Shown here: in pieces, positions 17,131-25,236 of the stretch | Layout: the number at the start of each line of letters is the position of its first letter | Numbering within the stretch: position 1 is the stretch's first letter | Source: Lachnospiraceae bacterium | Lineage (GTDB): Bacteria > Bacillota > Clostridia > Lachnospirales > Lachnospiraceae | DNA length: 64,000 nucleotides | Direction: 5' to 3' | Assembly: GCA_017439675.1 (NCBI GenBank) | Contig: JAFSIQ010000043.1 | Coordinates: 1 to 64,000, forward strand | Notes under the pieces: model-generated | Told to the model about the DNA's origin: nothing | Databases searched by the model: none | Seen by the model: only the letters and a program-made list of their open reading frames with translations | Made by a program: the position numbers and the translations under genes

Positions 17131-18231
17131 TTACTCTGCTTCTGTTGTAGCCTCAGTAGCATCCTCAGTTGTGTCTTCTAAACTATCTACCTGTACAGCA
17201 TTCTCCTGTAAGAAAGCCATTACCTTTTCTGACAAAAGCATTAACTCAAAATATTCATCTCCAAAGTATTCATATACTTCCTCTTCTGTCTCAACAGAAT
17301 ACATAGTCATATATTCCTGAACCTCTTTGCTGATTTCCTCACCAGTTACCTTGATGTTCTCTTTATCAGCAATCACATAAATAATCATCTTCTGTGTCAA
17401 ATAATTCTTAACATACTCTGTGATGCCTTCCTTCAAGTCATCCTCTGTCTCATAACCATTAACAGCCAATACATCCTCATAAGAATAGCCATAGCTCTCA
17501 TAGCTAGTAGCCATTTCTTTGAAACTCTCAAATTCGTCATCAATCAACTGGTCTACTTCAGCCTCATCAAATCCAGAAACTGTACAATTTGCCACAACCT
17601 GATTAAAGATATCATTCTGTATCTGTGACTCAATAGTAGTTTCCTTCTCTGCCTTCAAGCTTTCCTTAACTGAGTCAGTATACGCATCCACCGTCTCATA
17701 ATCTGTATTGTTCTTAACAAGCTCATCTGTCACTTCTGGAACAATCTTCTCTGTAATAGAATTGATGGTTACATCAAATACAACATCTTCACCAGCCAAT
17801 TCTTCTTTTCCGTAATCTTCAGGGAATGTCAAGTCAAGCGATACCTTTTCACCAACATCATGCCCAATCAAACCATCCTCAAAACCTTCAATAAAAGAAT
17901 TCGAACCGATTTCCAAATCAGAGCCCTCTGCAGTACCACCTTCGAATGCAACTCCATCCTTAGTTCCAACATAATCAATGTTAACGATATCTCCATCCTT
18001 AACTGCTCTTCCTGTTACCTCCTTCGATTCCGCTAAGCCTTGTGCGAATGTATCAAGCTTTGCTTGTACCTCTTCTTCTGTAACCTCTACGGAACCCTTA
18101 ACATATTCAATCCCTTTGTACTCACCAAGTTCAACATACTTGCTATAGTTCTTTGCTTTGTTGCCTCCACATCCTGTCACGCTAAGCATCATTACGCCTG
18201 CCATCAAGAATGCTATCATTCTCTTCTTCAT
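17131..18231 (-). CDS. Lipoprotein with FKBP and trigger-factor-like domains
   Basis: An extracytoplasmic folding factor by domain content. A signal peptide with lipobox VTGC (residues about 20-23) predicts a membrane-anchored lipoprotein. An FKBP-type peptidyl-prolyl isomerase domain (about 80-165) has KDGDIVNIDYVG, NSFIEGFEDGLIGHDVGEKV and LTFPEDYG. A helical trigger-factor C-terminal-like region (about 170-345) follows, then an acidic Thr/Glu tail. The start at 18231 has AGAAGGG at 8 nt; an upstream ATG has none. Ribosomal trigger factor itself has no signal peptide, so this is an exported derivative, probably doing the job PrsA does in bacilli. Single-gene unit. Confidence 0.88.
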   Translation of the reverse strand: MKKRMIAFLMAGVMMLSVTGCGGNKAKNYSKYVELGEYKGIEYVKGSVEVTEEEVQAKLDTFAQGLAESKEVTGRAVKDGDIVNIDYVGTKDGVAFEGGTAEGSDLEIGSNSFIEGFEDGLIGHDVGEKVSLDLTFPEDYGKEELAGEDVVFDVTINSITEKIVPEVTDELVKNNTDYETVDAYTDSVKESLKAEKETTIESQIQNDIFNQVVANCTVSGFDEAEVDQLIDDEFESFKEMATSYESYGYSYEDVLAVNGYETEDDLKEGITEYVKNYLTQKMIIYVIADKENIKVTGEEISKEVQEYMTMYSVETEEEVYEYFGDEYFELMLLSEKVMAFLQENAVQVDSLEDTTEDATEATTEAE

Positions 18232-18546
18232 ACCATTTTCCCTTCTATTCATTCTTCCCTAATATTGTATAAATGATTCAGCTTTCCGCTGTTATACTGC
18301 CGAAAGACCTTTAATACATTGCTTTCAGACATACATTCTTTTTATATCACAAACAAAGAAAAAAAGAAAGACCTTTCCTGAAAGTTCACAGAAATACCAC
18401 GAAATTCCTGCATTTCCCTTTAAAAAGCACCCTTTAAATGACGTTTTCCACCACACACTATATTGTGTGTTTTTTCATTGCAAAACGCTATATAGTGTGG
18501 TAATATAGATTTACTTGCGAAAAGAAGGAAAGGAAAGAATAGAACT
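18232..18546. other. Intergenic region between divergent genes
   Basis: About 315 bp between the foldase gene (minus) and nrdD (plus). The right half holds the nrdD promoter and two NrdR-like boxes. Nothing else recognisable was seen in 18260-18450 besides AT-rich sequence. Confidence 0.6.
18453..18506 (+). promoter_or_regulatory. nrdD promoter with paired NrdR-like boxes
   Basis: TTGCAA (18478-18483), 17 nt, TAATAT (18501-18506). Box 1 ACACTATATTGTGT (18455-18468) lies just upstream of the -35. Box 2 ACGCTATATAGTGT (18485-18498) fills the spacer. Centres are 30 bp apart, close to three helical turns, as in NrdR-controlled genes. The boxes are 2 bp shorter than the published 16-bp consensus as I recall it, so NrdR is the likely but not certain regulator. 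Confidence 0.75.
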
Positions 18547-20673
18547 ATGAAAGTAATCAAGCGAGATGGTACCACCGTTTCCTATGACCGTAACAAAATT
18601 AAGATTGCCATCCAGAAGGCAAATGTCGAAGTAGAGCCGTCTGAACAGGTGACAGACGACACCATCGAATATATCATTTCTTGCATTGAAACGAAAAACC
18701 GCTCCCGTATGCTGGTGGAGGACATCCAAGACATTATTGAGCAAAAGCTGATGGACGAAAAGAAATTCGTTTTGGCAAAAACCTACATTATATATAGATA
18801 CTCAAGAGAGTTGGTGCGTAAGGCCAATACCACCGATGATTCCATCTTAAGTCTTATTCAAAACCGCAACAAAGACGTTATGGAGGAGAATTCTAACAAG
18901 AATGCTACCATTGCATCTACCCAACGCGATTTGATTGCAGGTGAGGTATCCAAGGACTTGACCAAACGTGTCCTTTTACCAGAGAAGATATCCAAAGCAC
19001 ACGAAGATGGCATTTTGCATTTTCACGATGCAGATTACTTTTTACAACCGATTTTTAACTGTTGTCTAATTAACATTGGCGATATGCTAGACAATGGTAC
19101 TGTCATGAACGGAAAGCTAATCGAAAGCCCGAAAAGTTTTCAAGTTGCCTGTACTGTTATGACTCAGGTAATCGCAGCCGTTGCCAGTAGCCAGTACGGC
19201 GGGCAGTCTGTTGATGTTCGTCATTTGGGCAAATACTTAAGAAAGTCCTACAACAAGTTCAAAACCAAGATAACTGCTGAATTCGGTGATTTGGTATCGA
19301 CGGATGTACTGGAGAAAATGATAGATGAACGTTTGCGAGACGAACTTCGCTCCGGTGTACAGACCATCCAGTATCAGATTAACACGTTAATGACCACCAA
19401 CGGGCAATCACCATTTGTTACTTTATTTCTGAATTTAGATAAGGATGACGAATATCTCAAAGAAAACGCTATGATTATAGAAGAAATCCTTCGCCAGCGT
19501 TTAGAAGGTATCAAGAATGAAAAGGGCGTATATATCACCCCTGCATTCCCTAAGCTCATCTATGTATTAGATGAACATAACTGTCTCAAAGGTGGGGAAT
19601 ATGATTACATCACCCGCTTAGCGGTAAAGTGTTCTTCCAAACGTCTTTACCCTGATTATATTTCAGCAAAGAAGATGCGCGAAAACTATGAGGGCAATGT
19701 GTTCTCCTGTATGGGTTGCCGAAGCTTCTTAACTCCATGGAAGGATGAGAACGGCAATTATAAGTTTGAAGGACGTTTTAATCAGGGTGTGGTAAGTTTG
19801 AATTTACCACAGATAGGAATCCTTGCAGCAGGTGATGAGGAAGTGTTCTGGAATCTGTTAGAGGAGCGCTTAGAGCTTTGCTACGAGGCATTGATGTGCA
19901 GACACCATGCCCTTTGCGGAATCACCTCCGATGTAAGTCCTGTACATTGGCAATATGGTGCCATTGCAAGACTTGGAAAGGGCGAGTCTATTGAGCATCT
20001 TCTACACAATGGTTATTCCACCATTTCTCTTGGTTACATTGGATTGTATGAGGTGACTAAATTAATGAAGGGGTGCAGCCACACAGAAGCTATCGGTCAG
20101 GATTTTGCACTTCGCGTTATGAACCGCTTACGCGCTGCCACTGACCAGTGGAAGGCTGAGACTGGATTGGGCTTTGGACTATACGGAAGCCCTGCGGAAT
20201 CGCTTTGCTATCGCTTTGCAAGAATCGACTTAGAGCGTTTCGGTAGCATCCCAGATATTACCGACAAAGGCTATTATACAAACTCTTACCATGTGGATGT
20301 AAGAGAATCTATTGATGCCTTTAGCAAGTTCCGTTTTGAAAGCCAATTCCAGAAAATATCTTCTGGCGGTGCTATCTCCTACGTGGAGATACCAAATATG
20401 CGTAACAATTTGGACGCATTAGCAGAGGTGGTTCGTTTCATTTATGATAATATCCAGTATGCAGAGTTTAACACCAAGTCTGATTACTGCCATTGTTGCG
20501 GATATGACGGAGAAATTCTAATTAATGACGATAATGAATGGGAATGTCCACAGTGCGGCAACAAAGACCATGCAAAAATGAACGTAACGCGAAGAACCTG
20601 TGGATACTTGGGAGAAAATTTCTGGAACGTAGGAAAAACCAAAGAAATCAAAGCCCGTGTACTACACTTATAA
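18547..20673 (+). CDS. nrdD: Anaerobic ribonucleoside-triphosphate reductase
   Basis: Class III reductase that makes dNTPs from NTPs without oxygen, using a glycyl radical. 708 residues. The N-terminal ATP-cone (about 1-90, MKVIKRDGTTVSYDRNKIKI) is the allosteric activity site. The catalytic core has VFSCMGCRSFLTPW and ALCGITSDVSP. A zinc site is formed by CHCCGYDG and CPQCGN near the C-terminus. The glycyl-radical loop RRTCGYLGENFW follows directly. All key residues are present. nrdG follows after 12 nt. NrdR-like boxes cover the promoter. Confidence 0.98.
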   Translation: MKVIKRDGTTVSYDRNKIKIAIQKANVEVEPSEQVTDDTIEYIISCIETKNRSRMLVEDIQDIIEQKLMDEKKFVLAKTYIIYRYSRELVRKANTTDDSILSLIQNRNKDVMEENSNKNATIASTQRDLIAGEVSKDLTKRVLLPEKISKAHEDGILHFHDADYFLQPIFNCCLINIGDMLDNGTVMNGKLIESPKSFQVACTVMTQVIAAVASSQYGGQSVDVRHLGKYLRKSYNKFKTKITAEFGDLVSTDVLEKMIDERLRDELRSGVQTIQYQINTLMTTNGQSPFVTLFLNLDKDDEYLKENAMIIEEILRQRLEGIKNEKGVYITPAFPKLIYVLDEHNCLKGGEYDYITRLAVKCSSKRLYPDYISAKKMRENYEGNVFSCMGCRSFLTPWKDENGNYKFEGRFNQGVVSLNLPQIGILAAGDEEVFWNLLEERLELCYEALMCRHHALCGITSDVSPVHWQYGAIARLGKGESIEHLLHNGYSTISLGYIGLYEVTKLMKGCSHTEAIGQDFALRVMNRLRAATDQWKAETGLGFGLYGSPAESLCYRFARIDLERFGSIPDITDKGYYTNSYHVDVRESIDAFSKFRFESQFQKISSGGAISYVEIPNMRNNLDALAEVVRFIYDNIQYAEFNTKSDYCHCCGYDGEILINDDNEWECPQCGNKDHAKMNVTRRTCGYLGENFWNVGKTKEIKARVLHL

Positions 20674-20685
20674 AGAGGTGATGTC

Positions 20686-21222
20686 ATGAATTATGCTGCA
20701 ATTAAGAAATACGATGTTGCCAATGGCCCAGGAGTGAGAGTCAGCTTATTTGTAAGTGGTTGTACACACCATTGTCCAGGATGCTTTAATCCTGAAACAT
20801 GGGATTTTAACTACGGAAGTCCTTTTGACAGTGATGTGATCAATGAAATATTACAGGCAATGGAACCCTCCTACATTCGGGGCTTTACTCTGCTCGGTGG
20901 CGAACCATTCGAATATAAAAACCAACAGGGATTGCTCCCTTTGCTAAAAAAAATGAAATCGAGATTTCCCAACAAGGATATCTGGTGCTTTTCTGGTTAT
21001 ACCTTTGACAAGGACATCTTAGGTGACATGATGACCAAGTGGCCGGAGACCAAAGAAATGCTATCCTACATCGATGTGTTGGTAGACGGCGAATTTGTAA
21101 TGGATAAAAAGGACTTGTCTTTACGATTCCGCGGTTCTTCCAATCAACGCATCATCAAAGTACAGGAATCTTTGAAAGAAGATACCGTTATTCTTTGGGA
21201 TGACACCCAGGAATTTATGTAA
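20686..21222 (+). CDS. nrdG: Anaerobic ribonucleotide reductase activating protein
   Basis: Radical-SAM enzyme that installs the glycyl radical on NrdD. 178 residues. The iron-sulfur motif is CTHHCPGC (CX3CX2C), preceded by GPGVRVSLFVSG. The SAM-binding Gly-rich strand is FTLLGGEPFE, and the family motif DVLVDGEF lies near residue 130. AGAGGTG precedes the ATG by 5 nt. Co-transcribed with nrdD, as is normal. Confidence 0.97.
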   Translation: MNYAAIKKYDVANGPGVRVSLFVSGCTHHCPGCFNPETWDFNYGSPFDSDVINEILQAMEPSYIRGFTLLGGEPFEYKNQQGLLPLLKKMKSRFPNKDIWCFSGYTFDKDILGDMMTKWPETKEMLSYIDVLVDGEFVMDKKDLSLRFRGSSNQRIIKVQESLKEDTVILWDDTQEFM

Positions 21223-21300
21223 AATAAGTCAAGCATCTGTCATTCTCACAAGTTACTTACAAAGAAGAATAAGGATTTGAGCGAAAGCGAGGAAACGAAT

Positions 21301-21747
21301 ATGTTATCAGCAAATGTTGCAATCAAGAAATTAGACGCAAAGGCCGTTATTCCAACCTACGGTTCTGAATACGCTGCTGGCGCAGATTTGTATGCTTGCA
21401 TTGAAGAAAATGTAAGCTTCGAACCAGGCGAAACCAAGCTAATCAAAACCGGCCTTGCCATGGAAATTCCTGCCGGATACGCAGGTCTTATTTATGCCCG
21501 TAGCGGTCTTGCTTCCAAGAAAGGATTGGCACCAGCCAACAAGGTAGGCGTTATCGACGCAGACTACCGCGGAGAAGTAATGGTTGCATTGCACAATCAT
21601 AGTACCGTAACCGCTAGCATCGAACCACAGGAACGAATTGCTCAGCTTGTAATCACACCTTACTTGACTGCTCATTTTGAAGAAACCGATGAGCTAAGTG
21701 ATACTGTTCGCGGCGCAGGTGGATTCGGTTCTACCGGAAGCAAATAG
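21301..21747 (+). CDS. dut: Deoxyuridine 5'-triphosphate nucleotidohydrolase
   Basis: Hydrolyses dUTP to dUMP and pyrophosphate, keeping uracil out of DNA and feeding thymidylate synthesis. 148 residues, the normal trimeric dUTPase length. The five motifs are present: AGADLYAC (1), ARSGLASKKGL (2), GVIDADYRGEV (3), PQERIAQLVI (4) and RGAGGFGSTG (5, the flexible C-terminal lid). GAGG lies 8 nt before the ATG at 21301; an in-frame TTG at 21277 has no ribosome site. The nrdD-nrdG-dut order makes it part of a nucleotide-supply operon. Confidence 0.97.
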   Translation: MLSANVAIKKLDAKAVIPTYGSEYAAGADLYACIEENVSFEPGETKLIKTGLAMEIPAGYAGLIYARSGLASKKGLAPANKVGVIDADYRGEVMVALHNHSTVTASIEPQERIAQLVITPYLTAHFEETDELSDTVRGAGGFGSTGSK

Positions 21748-21769
21748 AGATACTTTACAATATAACAGC

Positions 21770-21817
21770 AAGAGGAGAAAGATGATTGATGATATCTTCT
21801 TTCTCCTCTTATTATTT
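21770..21817 (+). terminator. Intrinsic terminator of nrdD-nrdG-dut
   Basis: Long stem AAGAGGAGAAAGA (21770-21782) with TCTTTCTCCTCTT (21798-21810), then ATTATTTT. It lies 23 nt after the dut stop. Confidence 0.85.
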
Positions 21818-21845
21818 TCTCTATGATAAATGATTATGAAACTCT

Positions 21846-21870
21846 CAAAAAACTGCTACGCAAGTAGCCT
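21846..21870 (-). terminator. Intrinsic terminator of the NlpC/P60 gene
   Basis: On the minus strand GCTAC, loop TTGC, GTAGC, then AGTTTTTTG. A short stem but a good T run, 14 nt after the stop. Confidence 0.65.
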
Positions 21871-21881
21871 TAGTGCAAACA

Positions 21882-22979
21882 TCAATCCCAGATAATACGT
21901 GCCGCACCACACGGTGTACGATACCCTAAGTTGGAAACGATAATACCGGTTGTACTACTACTTGCATGAACAACCTGTCCACCACCAATGTACATGGTAA
22001 CGTGACCAATATTACCGGAGCTGTCGCGATAGAACAACAAATCTCCCGGCTGAATTGCATCTAGAGAAACACTTGGCAAGCCTTGCATCTGAGCCGCTGC
22101 TGTTCTTGGAATATAATAGCCAAAATGTGCATATACACTCATGGTAAATCCAGAACAATCTGTACCATTTGTTAAGCTTGTACCACCATATACATAAGGA
22201 TTACCTACAAACTGCAATGCATAATTCACTACATTCATACGCTTAGTACTGGTCATCTCTGCCAAACGTCTCTTCTCTGCTTCCTCTTGCTGTCTACGAA
22301 TCTCTTCTTCCTCGGCAACAGACAGTGCATAAGAAAAACCATAAGAAACATCTACATATTCAGACGATACATAACCATCAATATCTGAGTCCACACGAAT
22401 GTGCGTCCATCCTTCCACGGAATCCATATCATCAATGACCTCGTAAGATTCCCCCTCTGGAATCATTGTAAGACAATCACTGTTCTCGTTCTGTTCTGCA
22501 CGGACATAAAGAGTTGTAGTGTTAACCTTAGCCTTCTTTGGACAAGTGGACTCTGCATAGGCACCGGCAGCATCACCGAACAACAGATAATCATTTCTTA
22601 CATATCCTAACGTAATACCAGACTCAATCAAAGTCCATGTATCACCCTTTTCTACAACCAAAGCAATTCCATGTACCGGAAGACTTCCCACACGTTCAGA
22701 ATTTTCATCCGCTTCCTTGCGGACATTCACTGCCTCCTCTACATAGGCAAGACACTTTCCCTCAAATTCTGGATATTTGCAGTTAGGCTGTTCCTCCTGA
22801 ATCACCTCTGCTTCCTTTATTTCCTTCAACTTAAGATGTGCGATATATTCATCCAACGCATAAGTAATACTTACTGTGGAATCATCCAAAATCTCCGCTT
22901 TACTCTCAAAAGCTGGAGCCAATATACTCAATGCACCAACCATAACAACAGTTGCTCGTAACAACAATCGGTTCTTCAC
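21882..22979 (-). CDS. Secreted NlpC/P60 peptidoglycan hydrolase with SH3 repeats
   Basis: Predicted to cut within peptidoglycan stem peptides (gamma-D-Glu-diamino acid). 365 residues. A signal peptide (about 1-28) is followed by two bacterial SH3 domains (about 75-135, VNVRKEADENSERVGSLPVH; about 148-212, TTLYVRAEQNENSDCLTMIP), a charged Glu/Arg helix and a C-terminal NlpC/P60 domain (about 245-365). The catalytic Cys is in NGTDCSGFTMSVY, the His in NIGHVTMYIGGG, and the third residue is the His of VVHAS. Complete catalytic set. Single gene with a consensus promoter and a terminator. Confidence 0.95.
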   Translation of the reverse strand: MKNRLLLRATVVMVGALSILAPAFESKAEILDDSTVSITYALDEYIAHLKLKEIKEAEVIQEEQPNCKYPEFEGKCLAYVEEAVNVRKEADENSERVGSLPVHGIALVVEKGDTWTLIESGITLGYVRNDYLLFGDAAGAYAESTCPKKAKVNTTTLYVRAEQNENSDCLTMIPEGESYEVIDDMDSVEGWTHIRVDSDIDGYVSSEYVDVSYGFSYALSVAEEEEIRRQQEEAEKRRLAEMTSTKRMNVVNYALQFVGNPYVYGGTSLTNGTDCSGFTMSVYAHFGYYIPRTAAAQMQGLPSVSLDAIQPGDLLFYRDSSGNIGHVTMYIGGGQVVHASSSTTGIIVSNLGYRTPCGAARIIWD

Positions 22980-23091
22980 AATCCTTCCTCCTATTCTTTA
23001 ACTACTTCTACTTATCTTCTAATCCTAACGGACACTGCTATTCACACTAACCCTTAAGCATTCATACCTTGAAATGCTCAAAGTTGTTAAA

Positions 23092-23120
23092 ATTATAACA
23101 AAGCGCATTTTTCTTGTCAA
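23092..23120 (-). promoter_or_regulatory. Promoter of the NlpC/P60 gene
   Basis: TTGACA (23120-23115), 17 nt, TATAAT (23097-23092) on the minus strand. The leader is about 110 nt. Confidence 0.85.
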
Positions 23121-23200
23121 CCGCACACAATGAGGAAGCTCAAATTGTTTCCCAAGCCTTGTTGCCATTTAAGGAATTGGTTTGCTTACAATCCCTACAC

Positions 23201-23233
23201 GTAAAAAAGCACATCCAGTTTCCTGAATGTGCT
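23201..23233 (-). terminator. Intrinsic terminator of the YjfB-like gene
   Basis: AAGCACATTCAG, loop GAAA, CTGGATGTGCTTTTTT on the minus strand, with a single G-T pair in the 12-bp stem. 8 nt after the stop codon. Confidence 0.9.
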
Positions 23234-23241
23234 TGCCTCTT

Positions 23242-23427
23242 CTATAAACGAATATCAATATTCTGACCAACCATTGGATTGACAGAACGCTCTAGCATCT
23301 TTGTCATCAAATCTCCATTTGCCTGATCTGTATCTAACGCCTTATTCAACATCATCAATCCTACCGCTGATTGTGGACTTGAATTCGCCATAACCGTGGT
23401 AGACATTCCCATTCCATTAATTTCCAT
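23242..23427 (-). CDS. YjfB-like putative motility protein
   Basis: A 61-residue protein matching the YjfB family: an N-terminal MEINGMGMSTTVM, central AVGLMMLNKALDTDQANGDL and a C-terminal tail NPMVGQNIDIRL. YjfB proteins occur in flagellated Firmicutes and are tied to the motility regulon, but their biochemical role is unknown. The ATG at 23427 is 11 nt after GAGGAG; a GTG 9 nt earlier is too close to that site. It is an isolated gene with its own terminator, and it suggests that the organism is motile. Confidence 0.85.
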   Translation of the reverse strand: MEINGMGMSTTVMANSSPQSAVGLMMLNKALDTDQANGDLMTKMLERSVNPMVGQNIDIRL

Positions 23428-23511
23428 AACCCTCACGTCTCCTCGTTGTCGTATCTATATGAATATTATAGTAAAAAAACCATATTTTTGCAACCGTTAT
23501 TTTGCCTTATG

Positions 23512-24450
23512 TCACTCTTTTTTACAAATATTTACACCTTCTAAAAACTCATATAAATCCTCATAATAAATAGCCCGCTTTGGTTCATTGTGAAGTTCAT
23601 GACGCATACCTTCGTAACGAATTTCTTTTATATTTTTATACCCAAGACGTTTCATACGCATTAAAGAATGTTTCCACATACGCTCATTAGTGTAACAAGG
23701 GTCATCCATTCCTGATACAAACAAAATTGGTAAATTCTCACACTGTGTCTCATATATCTTTTCCCCATATGTAGCATATTCGAGACGAAGCAACGTTTCA
23801 AATCCATTCAACGTATAGGTAAAGATACAGCGATTATCCATCTTAAATACTTCCGCAACTGAAGCATCCGAAGATAACCATGCGAAATACTTATCCTCAT
23901 TATAAAACCGACGGGCATAGTTCCACTGCAACAATCTCTGAAAAAGAGAAATTCTGCATCTTTCCCCTAAAATTATCTGCAAGCCTTTTATAAATGGCAC
24001 TACAAATGGAACTAAAAAATTGTAAGAAGGACAACCAGCTAAAACCACACCGTCCACAGCCCCCTCATACTCTCTAAGGTAACTGCGCACCATTAACGCA
24101 CCTAGACTATGTCCATACAAAATAAGCGGTAATCCAGGATATGCTTTGCGCATCTGTCTAGTCACACAGTACATATCTGCAATACAGCCCTGCTCCTTAC
24201 CATCATAGAAATACCCCATATCCTCTATGGATTTCAAACTGTTTCCATGACCTCTGGTATCATGCATACAGGTAATATATCCTCGTTTTGCCATTTCTTC
24301 CATAAAATGACAAAATCTCCCCTTATGCTCACCCATTCCATGCACCATTTGCAAAATTCCAACTGGATGCTCTGGTACCATACAGACTCCTCTTATCGGA
24401 ACCTTATCTACCTTCGATATAAATGAAAACTTGCGAACCTGTATTTTCAA
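23512..24450 (-). CDS. Alpha/beta hydrolase (monoacylglycerol lipase/lysophospholipase-like)
   Basis: A cytoplasmic serine hydrolase of the Hydrolase_4 family, about 312 residues. The oxyanion region is MVHGMGEHKGRF. The nucleophile elbow is YGHSLGALM (GXSXG). The acid is in FVSGMDDPC and the catalytic His is in GMRHELHNEP. A variable cap domain lies around 150-230. The start is probably TTG at 24450, 8 nt after AGGAGG; a GTG at 24459 overlaps the ribosome site. It lies 34 nt after a TetR regulator gene on the same strand, so it is probably under its control. Confidence 0.9.
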   Translation of the reverse strand: MKIQVRKFSFISKVDKVPIRGVCMVPEHPVGILQMVHGMGEHKGRFCHFMEEMAKRGYITCMHDTRGHGNSLKSIEDMGYFYDGKEQGCIADMYCVTRQMRKAYPGLPLILYGHSLGALMVRSYLREYEGAVDGVVLAGCPSYNFLVPFVVPFIKGLQIILGERCRISLFQRLLQWNYARRFYNEDKYFAWLSSDASVAEVFKMDNRCIFTYTLNGFETLLRLEYATYGEKIYETQCENLPILFVSGMDDPCYTNERMWKHSLMRMKRLGYKNIKEIRYEGMRHELHNEPKRAIYYEDLYEFLEGVNICKKE

Positions 24451-24483
24451 ACCAAACACCTCCTCAGTTTGTTACCGAAATAG

Positions 24484-25050
24484 TTAGTGAATTTCTACCA
24501 CAAAGCCTGTACTAATTCGCTTTGAAACCTCTATCATAGCTGCTTCCATTTCCGATACATCAAACTCACGGAGCACCCCCACATAGCCGTTAATTACAAA
24601 GGTTACATATAAGTGGTGATGAAAATAATCCTCTGAATCCTTTGCCATACCAGCAGCGACAAACTTATTCATGATGGCGTCAATGGCACCTCTCTCTAAC
24701 GCCTGCCCCATACTCTGCATACCTGGCCTGCGAAGCAACATTCCAATGTCATTGGAATCCCTAAAATATTTTTTCGCAACTCTCTGCCAGATTTCCGGTG
24801 CCTTTTCAATCGTCTCATTATACGGATATTCTCTAATCACATTACATACATCCTCTACAAAACTGCTCTGTATGGAATTTGCCAAATCGTAGATATCACG
24901 ATAATGTAGATAAAATGTACTCTTATTGATATCCGCCTGAGCACACAACTCCTTAATGGTAATTTCATTGAGCTTCTTCTCTTTTGTCAATTCACAAAAC
25001 ACATCATGAATTGCTTTCTTTGTTTTCCTAACTCTTCTGTCCTCTATCAT
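24484..25050 (-). CDS. TetR/AcrR-family transcriptional regulator
   Basis: 188 residues. The N-terminal helix-turn-helix (about 5-50) reads VRKTKKAIHDVFCELTKEKK, EITIKELCAQADINKSTFYL and HYRDIYDLANSI, typical of TetR proteins with the TetR_C DUF-type ligand domain. The all-helical C-terminal ligand domain has no recognisable ligand signature. The ATG at 25050 has AGAGG at 8 nt. It probably controls the alpha/beta hydrolase gene directly downstream. No clear operator was seen. Confidence 0.9.
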   Translation of the reverse strand: MIEDRRVRKTKKAIHDVFCELTKEKKLNEITIKELCAQADINKSTFYLHYRDIYDLANSIQSSFVEDVCNVIREYPYNETIEKAPEIWQRVAKKYFRDSNDIGMLLRRPGMQSMGQALERGAIDAIMNKFVAAGMAKDSEDYFHHHLYVTFVINGYVGVLREFDVSEMEAAMIEVSKRISTGFVVEIH

Positions 25051-25154
25051 ATGTTCATCCTCTTTCTTCATTTATCCATATCCTTATCATTACAAATCTG
25101 CGTTGTCTTCTAAAGCACATCTATAAATAATTCCTTTAATAAAGATAGTAACAA

Positions 25155-25204
25155 AATAAAAGACCCTTGTCTAGTAATAGTTTTCCTAGCAAGAATCTTT
25201 TATT
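25155..25204 (-). terminator. Terminator (two-way) after the polysaccharide deacetylase gene
   Basis: Long imperfect stem AATAAAAGACCCTTGTCTAG (25155-25174) with CTAGCAAGAATCTTTTATT (25186-25204). It is T-rich on both ends. On the minus strand it ends the deacetylase transcript. Confidence 0.75.
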
Positions 25205-25236
25205 ATTGGTCACATATAGTCTTATAGCAAACTGTT

